Assembly (NCBI GenBank): GCA_006218045.1
Contig: VBWB01000008.1
Coordinates: 124,001-188,000, forward strand
DNA: 64,000 nucleotides
Source of the DNA: Stygiobacter sp.
GTDB taxonomy: Bacteria > Pseudomonadota > Alphaproteobacteria > Rhodospirillales > Magnetospirillaceae
Direction: 5' to 3'
Below the pieces are notes generated by a model. The model searched no databases, was not told where the DNA came from, and saw nothing but the letters and a program-made list of their open reading frames with translations. Shown here one piece after another: positions 9,171-17,144 of the stretch. Both the position numbers and the translations under genes were made by a program. Each line of letters begins with the position of its first letter. Position 1 is the stretch's first letter.

Positions 9171-9653
9171 ATGCCCGTGGCCGCATCCGCCCGCTTGGGG
9201 GTGGACACCAAGATATTTCATCCCGATCTGGTCAACATCTACGGCTGCACCATCGGCGATGGCACCACCGTGGGGCCGTTCGTCGAGATTCAGGCCGATG
9301 TGGTCATCGGCGCCCGCTGCAAGATTTCCTCGCATTCCTTTCTGTGCTCGGGCGTGACCGTCGAGGACGAAGTGTTCATCGGCCATGGCGTCATGTTCAC
9401 CAATGACCGCAATCCTCGCGCTGCCGGCCCGGACGGTCGGCTCAAGGGCAACGACGATTGGGTGTTGGAGCCGGTGGTGGTGCGCCGGGGTGCCTCCATC
9501 GGCAGTGGCGCGGTCATTCTGCCCGGCGTCGAGATCGGCGTCGGGGCCATGGTCGGGGCCGGCGCGGTGGTGGTGCGCGACGTTCCCGCCGGCATGATCG
9601 TGGCCGGCTCTCCGGCCAAGGTGATCGGCCCGGTGTCGGAGGGCGGCGCATGA
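9171..9653 (+). CDS. Left-handed beta-helix (hexapeptide) N-acyltransferase, WbpD/WlbB-like
   Basis: 160 residues from the ATG at 9171 (GGGG six bases upstream). Nearly the whole protein is hexapeptide repeats of the [LIV]-G-x4 type, with MFTNDRNPRA in the middle, a motif of UDP-2-acetamido-3-amino-glucuronate N-acetyltransferases, and the usual C-terminal VAGSPAKVIG cap. The expected reaction is acyl-CoA-dependent acylation of an amino group on a nucleotide sugar. It overlaps the next gene (Gfo/Idh) by four bases and is divergent from a DegT aminotransferase that could supply its amine. The acyl donor could be acetyl-CoA or one of the acyl-ACPs implied elsewhere in the island. Confidence 0.82.
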   Translation: MPVAASARLGVDTKIFHPDLVNIYGCTIGDGTTVGPFVEIQADVVIGARCKISSHSFLCSGVTVEDEVFIGHGVMFTNDRNPRAAGPDGRLKGNDDWVLEPVVVRRGASIGSGAVILPGVEIGVGAMVGAGAVVVRDVPAGMIVAGSPAKVIGPVSEGGA

Positions 9654-10669
9654 GCATCGGCGTCGGTGTCGTCGGTTTCGGCTATTGGGGGCCCAACCTT
9701 GCCCGCAATCTTGCCGTCGCCGACGGCGTTGATCTGGTGGCGGTGTGCGATGCCGACCCGCGGGCGCTGGCCCGGGTCGGACGCCTGTATCCCGGGGTTC
9801 GGACCTATGCCGGCTTGGATGAATTGCTGGCCGATGGCGGCGTCGACGCGGTGGTGGTGGCGACGCCGGTGCGCAGCCATGCGGATTTCGTCTTGGCGGC
9901 GTTGCGCAGCGGGCGTCATGTCCTGGTGGAAAAGCCCATGGCCGAGACCGTCGCCCAGGCCGAGCTGATGGTGGAGATTGCGGCGGCCAAGGGATTGACC
10001 CTGATGGTCGACCACACCTTCGTCTATACCGGGGCGGTCGGTCGCATCGCCGCCATGGTGCAGGCTGGCGAATTGGGACGGCTGCTCTATTACGATTCCG
10101 TGCGCATCAATTTGGGGTTGTTCCAGTCCGACGTCGACGTGTTGTGGGATCTGGCCGTGCACGACCTTTCCATCCTCGATCATCTGACCGGGGCGATGCC
10201 GGTCGAGGTGTCGTGCATCGCCCACAGCCATTTTCCCGATACGCCGGCGAACATGGCCTATCTGACCCTGTTCTATGGCGATGGGCTGATCGCCCACACC
10301 CACGTCAACTGGCTGTCGCCGGTGAAGATTCGCCAGACGGTGCTGGGCGGCGAGCGCCGCATGGTGGTCTATGACGATATCGAGCCGGACGAGAAGCTCA
10401 AGATTTACGATCGCGGCGTCAGCTTTTCCGGTGCCGCCGATTTGGCGGCGGCGCGGCGGGTGGATTATCGTTCCGGCGACGTGATCATCCCGGCCTTGGA
10501 ACGGGGCGAGGCTTTGGCCGGAGTGGTCGCCGCATTCCGCGAGGCCATCAACACCGGGCGGCCTTTATCGACGGATGGCCGGGCCGGATTGCGGGTGGTG
10601 CGGATTCTCGAGGCGGCGGGGCGTTCGGCCAAGGAACGCGGACGCGCCGTTCCGGTCAGGGGGGACTGA
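9650..10669 (+). CDS. Gfo/Idh/MocA-family nucleotide-sugar dehydrogenase (WbpB-like)
   Basis: 339 residues, ATG overlapping the preceding TGA. N-terminal VGVVGFGYWGPNLARNL is the NAD(P)-binding glycine motif; HVLVEKPMAETVAQAE is the EKP signature of the family; VDVLWDLAVHDLSILDHL holds the catalytic His in the C-terminal alpha/beta domain. WbpB-type members oxidise C3 of UDP-GlcNAcA to give the 3-keto sugar that a DegT enzyme then aminates. Co-location with a DegT enzyme and a WbpD-like acyltransferase supports that role. The preceding UDP-GlcNAc 6-dehydrogenase (WbpA) is not in the window. Confidence 0.85.
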   Translation: MSIGVGVVGFGYWGPNLARNLAVADGVDLVAVCDADPRALARVGRLYPGVRTYAGLDELLADGGVDAVVVATPVRSHADFVLAALRSGRHVLVEKPMAETVAQAELMVEIAAAKGLTLMVDHTFVYTGAVGRIAAMVQAGELGRLLYYDSVRINLGLFQSDVDVLWDLAVHDLSILDHLTGAMPVEVSCIAHSHFPDTPANMAYLTLFYGDGLIAHTHVNWLSPVKIRQTVLGGERRMVVYDDIEPDEKLKIYDRGVSFSGAADLAAARRVDYRSGDVIIPALERGEALAGVVAAFREAINTGRPLSTDGRAGLRVVRILEAAGRSAKERGRAVPVRGD

Positions 10670-10670
10670 A

Positions 10671-11639
10671 ATGAGGTTGGACGGCTGCAAGGTTCTGGTC
10701 ACCGGCGGTGCCGGCTTCGTCGGTTCGCACATCATCGACCAACTGGTCGACGAAGGCTGCGCCGACATCGTCGCCTTGGATAATCTGGTGCGGGGGCGGG
10801 TGGACAACCTGGCCCCGGCCATGGCCCGCAGTCCGGTGCGTCTGGTCGAGGGCGACATCCGCGACCGCGCCTTGCTGGACAGTCTGGTCGCCGGCTGCGA
10901 TCTGGTGTTCCACCAAGCCGCCTTGCGCATCACCCATTGCGCCGAGGATCCCCGCGCCGGATTCGAGGTCATGGCCGGGGCCAGTTTCGATCTGCTGGAA
11001 TGCTGTGTCCGCCATCGGGTGCGCCGGTTGGTGGCGGCGTCGTCGGCTTCGATCTACGGCCTCGCCGAGCATTTCCCCACCGACGAGGATCATCATCCTT
11101 ACGACAACCGCACCTTCTACGGTGCCGCCAAGCTGTTCCTGGAAGGCATGCTGCGCTCGTATCACGCCATGTCCGGTCTGGATTACGTGGCGCTGCGCTA
11201 TTTCAACGTCTATGGGCCGCGCATGGACATCCACGGCAAGTACACCGAGGTGCTGGTGCGCTGGATGGACCGGCTGAAGGCCGGTCAGCCGCCACTGATC
11301 TTCGGCGACGGCAACCAGACCATGGATTTCGTCCATGTCGTCGATGTCGCCCGCGCCAATATCCTGGCGGCCAAGGCCGAGGTGTCGGATCGGGTTTTCA
11401 ACGTCGCCCGTGGCGAGGAAACCTCGTTGCGCGATCTCGCCCGCACCCTGGCCGAGGTGATGGGGCGGAGCGAACTGACGCCGGAATTCGGCCCAGAGCG
11501 CAGCGTCAACCCGGTGCCGCGCCGTCTGGCCGGCACCGCCAACGCCCGCAAGGACCTGGGGTTCAGGGCGGAAATAGGGCTAGCCGACGGTTTGCGCGAT
11601 CTGGTCGGATGGTGGGACGCCAATCACGTCGCCGGTTGA
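10671..11639 (+). CDS. NAD-dependent epimerase/dehydratase (extended SDR, UDP-glucose 4-epimerase-like)
   Basis: 322 residues; ATG at 10671 with a very strong AGGGGGGA site, one base after the previous stop. VLVTGGAGFVGSHI is the Rossmann motif, SSASIYG gives the catalytic Ser, FYGAAKLF the YxxxK, and RYFNVYGPRMD is the substrate-loop signature. It is closest in style to WbpP/GalE/WcaG-type nucleotide-sugar 4-epimerases or dehydratases; substrate not assigned. Its last 16 bases overlap the 3' end of the convergent DegT gene at 11624-12721. Confidence 0.85.
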   Translation: MRLDGCKVLVTGGAGFVGSHIIDQLVDEGCADIVALDNLVRGRVDNLAPAMARSPVRLVEGDIRDRALLDSLVAGCDLVFHQAALRITHCAEDPRAGFEVMAGASFDLLECCVRHRVRRLVAASSASIYGLAEHFPTDEDHHPYDNRTFYGAAKLFLEGMLRSYHAMSGLDYVALRYFNVYGPRMDIHGKYTEVLVRWMDRLKAGQPPLIFGDGNQTMDFVHVVDVARANILAAKAEVSDRVFNVARGEETSLRDLARTLAEVMGRSELTPEFGPERSVNPVPRRLAGTANARKDLGFRAEIGLADGLRDLVGWWDANHVAG

Positions 11640-12721
11640 TCCGTGGGGAAGCAGGCGAGAGCCCGCGCGATGCGCTCGATTTCGCCTGCGGTCATATCCA
11701 CAGAACAGGGCAGCCCCAGAACCCGTCTGGCGAGGGTGTCGGTGACCGGCAGCGGCAGGCGAGGGCAGGGACTGAAGGCCGGCTGGCAATGCAGGCCGTC
11801 CTCCCACCAGCGCCGGGTGGCGATGGCCTGCGTTTGGCAATGGGCGGCCATGGATCGGGCATCGCCGTCCAAGGTGACGCAGGCGGTGCTGGCGACCCAA
11901 TCCGAGCCCAGTCCGGGCGGCCAGCCGACACTGTTCGGCAGGGCCCGGCGTAATCCCAGCAAGGCGGCGGCGAAGGCGGCGCGGGTCGCCGGCCAGTGGT
12001 CCAGGGCGGCCAGGGCCACCGCCGCCTGATATTCGCTGGCCTTGGCGTTGAAGCCGGGCAGCGCGGCTTGGCGGCGACCCTGGGCGAAACCGAAATTGGC
12101 GATGGCGCGGGCACGCTCCATCATGGCGGCGTCGCGACAAACGATGAATCCGCCTTCCCCCGCTCCCAGGACCTTGGTGGCGTGCAAGCTGACCACGGTG
12201 GCGAGCGTCGAGGATTGGGCGCTGTCAAAGCCGGCGGCGGCATCCACCACCACCGGCACGCGGTGGTCATGGGCGAAACGCTGCCATGGCTCCGGGTCAA
12301 GCGGGGCGCCAAACGGGGCGATGACCATGACCGCGCCGACCCTGGCCGGGGCGCGGGCGACGGCTTCGGCGGCCAGTTCCGGGGTAAGGGCCTGGCTGTG
12401 GGGATCGACATCGACAAGAAACGGCACCAAACCGGCGGCGACGATGGCGTGACCCGAGGCGGCGAAGGTCCAGGCCGGCACCGCGCACAAGGTTCCGGGG
12501 GCGGCCTGGACGGCGGTCAGCGCCACGGAAAGTCCGATGGTGGCATTGGCTGTCGGCAGAATCTCTCCGCCCAGGCGGGCGCGCAGGCGGTCTGACAACT
12601 GGTTGGACAGCGGTCCCATGTTGGAATAGGTGCGGCTGCCGTCAATGGCCCGCAAATAGGGCATCAGGCTGTCCGCCGATGGCAGCAAGGGGCGCATGAC
12701 CGGGATGGCATCTGTCTCCAT
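11624..12721 (-). CDS. Second DegT/DnrJ/EryC1/StrS aminotransferase, shorter and divergent
   Basis: 365 residues. VVVDAAAGFDSA provides the PLP-binding Asp and SLHATKVLGAGEGG the Schiff-base Lys, so it is probably active. It is diverged from the copy at 7886-9025: the N-terminal GPLSNQLSDRL replaces the usual 'TQGPEVxxFE' region, and the C-terminus is compact. It is the only gene of its strand here, wedged between an epimerase (tail-to-tail overlap of 16 bp) and divergent rmlA 84 bp away, which looks like a cassette inserted into a rightward operon. Likely forms a second amino sugar, possibly from a dTDP-keto-sugar given the RmlA neighbour (inference). Confidence 0.82.
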   Translation of the reverse strand: METDAIPVMRPLLPSADSLMPYLRAIDGSRTYSNMGPLSNQLSDRLRARLGGEILPTANATIGLSVALTAVQAAPGTLCAVPAWTFAASGHAIVAAGLVPFLVDVDPHSQALTPELAAEAVARAPARVGAVMVIAPFGAPLDPEPWQRFAHDHRVPVVVDAAAGFDSAQSSTLATVVSLHATKVLGAGEGGFIVCRDAAMMERARAIANFGFAQGRRQAALPGFNAKASEYQAAVALAALDHWPATRAAFAAALLGLRRALPNSVGWPPGLGSDWVASTACVTLDGDARSMAAHCQTQAIATRRWWEDGLHCQPAFSPCPRLPLPVTDTLARRVLGLPCSVDMTAGEIERIARALACFPTDQPAT

Positions 12722-12804
12722 GCCGGCACGCTAGCACGGAAAATCTTAACCCAATCTTGGTGAGATGCGGCCAAAATGGCCGGGCATCCAGAAGGGAGCG
12801 CGTG

Positions 12805-13680
12805 ATGAAGGGGATAATCCTCGCCGGCGGGACGGGAAGTCGTCTGCGCCCGGTGACCTTGGCGGTGTGCAAGCAATTGCTGCCGGTCTACGACAAGCCG
12901 ATGGTGTTTTATCCGCTGTCGGTGCTGATGCTGGCCGGCATCGACGACATCCTGCTGATATCCACCCCGCGCGATCAGCCCTTGTTTCAGCATCTGCTGG
13001 GCGACGGCAGCCATCTGGGCATCCGCATCGGCTATGCGGCGCAGGATCATCCCGGCGGCCTGCCCCAGGCCTTCACCATCGGCGCCGATCACATGGCGGG
13101 CGAACGGACCGCCATGATCCTGGGCGACAACGTGTTTTTCGGCGAAGGCATGGGGGCGCTGCTGGGGTCGGCCATGCTGGGGCGCGGCGCCGTCGGCTTC
13201 TGCACCCGGGTCACCGACCCGCAGCGCTACGGCGTGGTGTCGTTCGGCGCCGACGGCAAGGTCGACGGCTTGCAGGAAAAGCCGCTCACCCCGCTGTCCG
13301 ACTGGGCGATGACCGGGCTTTACGTGGTCGACGGCGATGCCGCCGCCCGCGCGGCGGCGCTCAAGCCCTCGGTCCGTGGCGAGGTGGAGATGGTCGACCT
13401 GCTGGGCGGCTATCTCGCCGGGCAGCGGCTGTCCATGATCAAGATCGGGCGCGGCTACGCCTGGTTCGACGCCGGCACCCATGACAGCCTGCTGGAAGCC
13501 TCGGAATTCGTCCGTACGGTGGAAGGCCGCCAGGGGCTGAAGGTGGCCTGCCTGGAGGAAATCGCCCTCCGGCGCGGCTTCATCGATCTGGACCGTTTCG
13601 CTGTCTTGGCCCACGATGCCGGCGATACGTCCTATGGGCGTTATTTGCGGGCGGTCCTGGCCGAAATGCGGGAGGCATGA
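12805..13680 (+). CDS. rfbA: Glucose-1-phosphate thymidylyltransferase
   Basis: 291 residues, the usual RmlA/RfbA length, from the ATG at 12805 with AAGGGAG upstream. KGIILAGGTGSRLRPVT is the nucleotidyltransferase signature and KQLLPVYDKPMVFYPLS is nearly invariant in RmlA; AMILGDNVFFGEGM and YAWFDAGTHDSLLEAS are also typical. It makes dTDP-glucose from dTTP and glucose-1-phosphate. No RmlB, RmlC or RmlD follows; instead a FabG-like SDR and a NeuD-like acyltransferase overlap in sequence, so the dTDP-sugar is probably diverted to an amino or acylamino sugar, with the 4,6-dehydratase outside the window. Confidence 0.95.
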   Translation: MKGIILAGGTGSRLRPVTLAVCKQLLPVYDKPMVFYPLSVLMLAGIDDILLISTPRDQPLFQHLLGDGSHLGIRIGYAAQDHPGGLPQAFTIGADHMAGERTAMILGDNVFFGEGMGALLGSAMLGRGAVGFCTRVTDPQRYGVVSFGADGKVDGLQEKPLTPLSDWAMTGLYVVDGDAAARAAALKPSVRGEVEMVDLLGGYLAGQRLSMIKIGRGYAWFDAGTHDSLLEASEFVRTVEGRQGLKVACLEEIALRRGFIDLDRFAVLAHDAGDTSYGRYLRAVLAEMREA

Positions 13681-14375
13681 TGGACGGCAAGGTGGCGGTG
13701 GTGACGGGGGCGGGACGGGGCATCGGCCTGGCGACGGCGCGGCTGTTGACGGCGCGCGGCGCCACCGTGCTGCGCGTCGGACTGGGCGGCGACGAGGCGC
13801 CGGATTATCTGGCCGCCGACATGGGCGACCCGGCCCGGGTGGCCGATCTTTACCGTCAGGTGCACAAACGCTTCGGTCGTCTGGATATCCTGGTCAACAA
13901 TGCCGGCATCCTGGGCGACGCCCGTTTGGGCATGATCGCCCAGGAGATGATGCACCGGGTGCTGGCGGTCAATGTGATGGGGGTGATCAACAACATCCAG
14001 GCGGCCTCCAAGCTGATGCGGCGATCGGGCGGCGGCGCCATCGTCTCGCTGTCCTCCATCGTCGGCCTGCGCGGCAATGTCGGCCAGACCGTCTACGCCG
14101 CCGCCAAGGCCGGGGTGGTCGGCGCCACCTTGTCGGCGGCCAAGGAACTGGCCGCCGACAACATCCGCGTCAATGCCGTCGCCCCCGGCTTCATTGATAC
14201 CGACATGGTCGGCCATCTCGACGCCGCCACCACCGCCGAGCGGCTGGCCGCCATTCCCCTGGGGCGGGCCGGCACGGCGGACGAGGTGGCCGAGGTCATC
14301 GCCTTTCTGTGTTCCGACGCCGCCGGCTACGTCACCGGCCAGGTGATCGGCGTCGATGGCGGGATGGTGCTGTGA
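13677..14375 (+). CDS. SDR-family oxidoreductase (FabG-like)
   Basis: 232 residues; two adjacent ATGs (13677, 13680), the second better spaced from GGAGG, and both overlapping the rmlA stop. VVTGAGRGIGLA is the cofactor loop, LVNNAGI the NNAG motif, and YAAAKAG the catalytic YxxxK; the C-terminal VTGQVIGVDGGMVL is classical for FabG-type enzymes. It may reduce a 3-oxoacyl-ACP, which would fit the ACP and AMP ligase about 3 kb downstream, or act on a keto sugar. The protein is short for FabG (usually about 245), mainly in the region after TGxxxGIG. Confidence 0.85.
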   Translation: MMDGKVAVVTGAGRGIGLATARLLTARGATVLRVGLGGDEAPDYLAADMGDPARVADLYRQVHKRFGRLDILVNNAGILGDARLGMIAQEMMHRVLAVNVMGVINNIQAASKLMRRSGGGAIVSLSSIVGLRGNVGQTVYAAAKAGVVGATLSAAKELAADNIRVNAVAPGFIDTDMVGHLDAATTAERLAAIPLGRAGTADEVAEVIAFLCSDAAGYVTGQVIGVDGGMVL

Positions 14376-15067
14376 GCGGCGCCCCCTGCTTCGTCATCGC
14401 CGGGGCCGGCGGTCTGGGGCGCGAGGTGGCGGTTTACGCCCTTGATGCCGGCTTGCGGGTACGCGGCTTCCTCGACGACACCGATGCCGATCCCCGCCGT
14501 TTCGGCCTGGATATTCCGGTGCTGTCGCCCCTCGATTCCTATGTGCCGATTGCGCATGATGTCGTGCTGGTGGCGGTGGGTGATCCTGGCGACCGCGCCG
14601 TCATCGCCGCCCGTCTGGGCGTGCGCGGCGCCGATTTCGGCCAGTTGATCCATCCGCTCGCCTATGTGGCCCGTCCTGCGGCGCTGGGGCCGGGCTCCAT
14701 CGTCGCCCCCTTCGCCACCATCGGTCTCAATGCCCGGCTCGGCCCCCATTGCCTGATCAATACCCATGCCGGCATCGGCCATGATGCCGAGTTGGGGGCG
14801 GCCTGCGTCATTTCCCCGCATGCGGTGGTCAACGGTTTCGCCCGCCTCGGCGACGGCGTCATGATGGGGTCGTCGGCGGTGGTGGCGCCGCGTGTGATGG
14901 TGGGCGCGGGGGCGACGCTGTCCGCTGGCGCGGTGGTGTTGGCCGAAGTGGCCGCCGGGGCCACGGTGTGGGGCAATCCGGCGCGGTCCTTGCCGCCGGC
15001 GCCCTCAGGGACCAGACCCGTTTCAGCCAAAGCGGAAACTGGTCTAGATTTCAAAAGTGGCCCGTGA
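14372..15067 (+). CDS. NeuD/PglD-like sugar O/N-acyltransferase
   Basis: 231 residues from GTG 14372, overlapping the previous stop (GTGA). The N-terminal half is a Rossmann-like PglD domain (FVIAGAGGLGREVAVY, then RGFLDDT); the C-terminal half is a left-handed beta-helix with GPHCLINTHAGIGHDAELG containing the catalytic His of NeuD/PglD proteins, ending WGNPARSLP. The last 20 or so residues (from about PSGTRPVS on) are encoded by an intergenic-type inverted repeat that runs into the gene, so they are probably not part of the ancestral protein. Expected role: acylation of an amino sugar made by the neighbouring RmlA/DegT enzymes. Confidence 0.85.
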   Translation: MSGAPCFVIAGAGGLGREVAVYALDAGLRVRGFLDDTDADPRRFGLDIPVLSPLDSYVPIAHDVVLVAVGDPGDRAVIAARLGVRGADFGQLIHPLAYVARPAALGPGSIVAPFATIGLNARLGPHCLINTHAGIGHDAELGAACVISPHAVVNGFARLGDGVMMGSSAVVAPRVMVGAGATLSAGAVVLAEVAAGATVWGNPARSLPPAPSGTRPVSAKAETGLDFKSGP

Positions 15068-15120
15068 CGGGCCGCTCCGGCTTATGGCATGTCCACGCTT
15101 CGCGTGAAAATGCTCTAAAC
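15008..15120. repeat. Intergenic repeat element with hairpins, running into the NeuD-like gene
   Basis: The stretch has an imperfect hairpin (AGACCCGTTTC near 15013 against GAAACTGGTCT near 15035), the perfect 15-base palindrome GGCCCGTGACGGGCC at 15059-15073 that contains the NeuD stop codon, and a segment CATGTCCACGCTTCGCG...GAAAATGCTCTA. I recognise this last string as typical of dispersed intergenic repeats in alphaproteobacteria. The 15-base palindrome appears again at 26361-26375. Together these suggest a small non-autonomous repeat that inserted at the end of the gene. Confidence 0.5.
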
Positions 15121-15150
15121 AGAATTGATCATTCGGGCAAGGGAACCGTC

Positions 15151-16899
15151 ATGGACGTGCAGGCAAAGTTGGACGAGGGCCGTGATCACCACCGCGAGGG
15201 GCGCTTCGGCGACGCCGCGCGGTGCTACAAGGCGGCGCTGGAGGCCGAACCCGACAACGTCGACGCCCTCAATCTGATGAGCGTGCTGGCGCAGATGGGC
15301 GGCGACAACCGGACCGCGGCGGTGCTGGCGGCGCAGGCCATCACTTTGCAGCCGGATTGGTACGTGCCTTATGTCTCGCTCGGCAACGCCTTGCAGGCCG
15401 GGGGCGAGCCGGGGCGGGCGGTGGATGCCTTCCAGCAGGCGGTGGCGCTTTGTTCCGAGGTGCCCGAGCCCTATCTCAACCTGGCCAACGTGCTGAACGA
15501 TCTTGGCCGTCACGCCGAGGCGGCCAAGATGGCGGTCGAGGCGGTGATCATCGACGGCTCGGTGCCCGAATCCCATAACGCCTTCGGTAACGCGCTGGCC
15601 GGCATGAACAGCCCGGAAGAGGCGGCCGAGGCCTACCAGAAGGCGGTTTACCTGCGCCCCGACTGGGACGTGCCGTGGTTCAATATCGGTGTCGCCCTCG
15701 CCGCCCGGGGCAAACACGACGAGGCCCTGGCCAGCTATCGCCATTCCATCGGCTTGGTCGATGGGGCGGTCAAGCGCTATAATCTGGCCAATTCCCTGGC
15801 GGCCGTGGGCCGTCTGGACGAAGCGGTGACGGAATATCGCGCCGCCTTGGCCCTGGACCCCGATTACATTGACGCCCACAACAATCTGGGGGCCACGCTC
15901 AAGGACATGGAACGGCTGGACGAGGCCGCATCCTGTCTGGCCGCCGCCGTTTCACGCGCTCCCGACTGCCCCGATCTGCACTGGAATCTGGCCCTGACCC
16001 AGTTGATGAAGGGCGATTGGGCCAATGGCTGGCGCGAATACGAGTGGCGTTGGCGCATGCCCACCTTCACGCCGTTCCGGCGCGATTTCGGCTGCCTGGA
16101 ATGGCAAGGCGGCGACGTTGCCGGCAAGACCGTTCTGGTCAGTGCCGAGCAAGGCTTCGGCGATGCCATCGAGTTCTGCCGGCTGGCCCCGGTGCTGGCC
16201 GAACGCGGCGCCAAGGTGGTGCTGGAATGCCGTCAGGGATTGAAACGGCTGTTTTCCACCCTGGACGGCCTCGACCGGGTGGTGTCGCCCGGCGATGATT
16301 ACGGCGATTTCGACCTGACCGTGCCGCTGATGAGTCTGCCCTATCGGCTGGGCCTGACCCTGGATGCCGTGCCGGCGACGCTGCCCTATCTGGCGGTGCC
16401 CGCAGGGGCTGGTGATTTCGCCGACGTGGCTGCCGCCCCTGGCCTCAAGGTCGGGCTGGTGTGGGCGGGTGGCGCCACGCGGCGCGACAACAGCCAACGC
16501 TCGTGCGCCGCCGCCGATTTCCGCCCGTTGCTCGACATTCCCGGCTGCACCTTCTTTTCCCTTCAGGTCGGGCCCGAGGCGGCGCAGCTGGCCGATCTGC
16601 CCGGCATCGTCGATCTGGCCCCGCGTCTGGGCGATTTCGCCGATACCGCCGCCGCCATCACCGCCCTCGATCTGGTGGTGTCGGTGGATACCGGCGTGGT
16701 GCATGTGGCCGGCGCCCTGGCCAAGCCGGTGCGCGTGCTGCTGTCGCGTCCCAGCAACGGCTTTTTGTGGATGCTGGGGCGCGAGGACAGCCCCTGGTAT
16801 CCCGGAGACTTCCGTCTGTTGCGCCAGTGCCAAGGCGGTGCCTGGGGCGAGGTGGTCGAGCGGGTGGCGGCGGAACTGCGCGCCAAGGCGGCGCCATGA
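15151..16899 (+). CDS. TPR protein with C-terminal GT9-like glycosyltransferase domain
   Basis: 582 residues; ATG at 15151 with AAGGGA seven bases upstream. About nine TPR units span residues 1-290 (for example LDPDYIDAHNNLGATLKDM). A linker GDWANGWREYEWRWRMP then leads into a heptosyltransferase-type fold with LVSAEQGFGDAIEFCRLAP, GLVWAGG and, near the end, VVSVDTGVVHVAGALAKPV, the nucleotide-sugar-binding region of GT9 enzymes. These fusions are common in Rhodospirillales and are presumed protein glycosyltransferases. It is the first gene of a unit with an overlapping ACP gene and an AMP ligase gene, which links it to the acyl-modification step. Confidence 0.85.
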   Translation: MDVQAKLDEGRDHHREGRFGDAARCYKAALEAEPDNVDALNLMSVLAQMGGDNRTAAVLAAQAITLQPDWYVPYVSLGNALQAGGEPGRAVDAFQQAVALCSEVPEPYLNLANVLNDLGRHAEAAKMAVEAVIIDGSVPESHNAFGNALAGMNSPEEAAEAYQKAVYLRPDWDVPWFNIGVALAARGKHDEALASYRHSIGLVDGAVKRYNLANSLAAVGRLDEAVTEYRAALALDPDYIDAHNNLGATLKDMERLDEAASCLAAAVSRAPDCPDLHWNLALTQLMKGDWANGWREYEWRWRMPTFTPFRRDFGCLEWQGGDVAGKTVLVSAEQGFGDAIEFCRLAPVLAERGAKVVLECRQGLKRLFSTLDGLDRVVSPGDDYGDFDLTVPLMSLPYRLGLTLDAVPATLPYLAVPAGAGDFADVAAAPGLKVGLVWAGGATRRDNSQRSCAAADFRPLLDIPGCTFFSLQVGPEAAQLADLPGIVDLAPRLGDFADTAAAITALDLVVSVDTGVVHVAGALAKPVRVLLSRPSNGFLWMLGREDSPWYPGDFRLLRQCQGGAWGEVVERVAAELRAKAAP

Positions 16900-17141
16900 A
16901 CCCCGAGCAACTGGATGGCCTGCGCGCCGTGTTCCGCCACACCTTGGACCTGGAGGCCGGGGCGGTGGTGGACGATTTGGCCTATCGCGCTTTGCCGGCT
17001 TGGGATTCCATCGGTCATATGCGGCTGGTGGCGGCCATCGAGACCGCCTTCGACGTCATGCTCGATACCGACGAGGTGATCGACCTGTCGTCTTTCGCCC
17101 AGGCGGCGGCCATCGTCGGGCGCCATCTGGGCGGGGTCTAG
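16896..17141 (+). CDS. Acyl carrier protein (discrete, glycan-locus type)
   Basis: 81 residues, ATG overlapping the TPR-GT9 stop. LPAWDSIGHMRLVAAIE is the carrier-protein motif; S38 in DSI would carry 4'-phosphopantetheine. The acidic helix around it (IETAFDVMLDTDEV) is ACP-like. It is not the primary fatty-acid ACP, which has a conserved GADSLDTVE core. The next gene, four bases on, is an AMP-dependent ligase, so the pair probably loads a specific acyl group for transfer to a sugar. Confidence 0.85.
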   Translation: MNPEQLDGLRAVFRHTLDLEAGAVVDDLAYRALPAWDSIGHMRLVAAIETAFDVMLDTDEVIDLSSFAQAAAIVGRHLGGV

Positions 17142-17144
17142 ACG

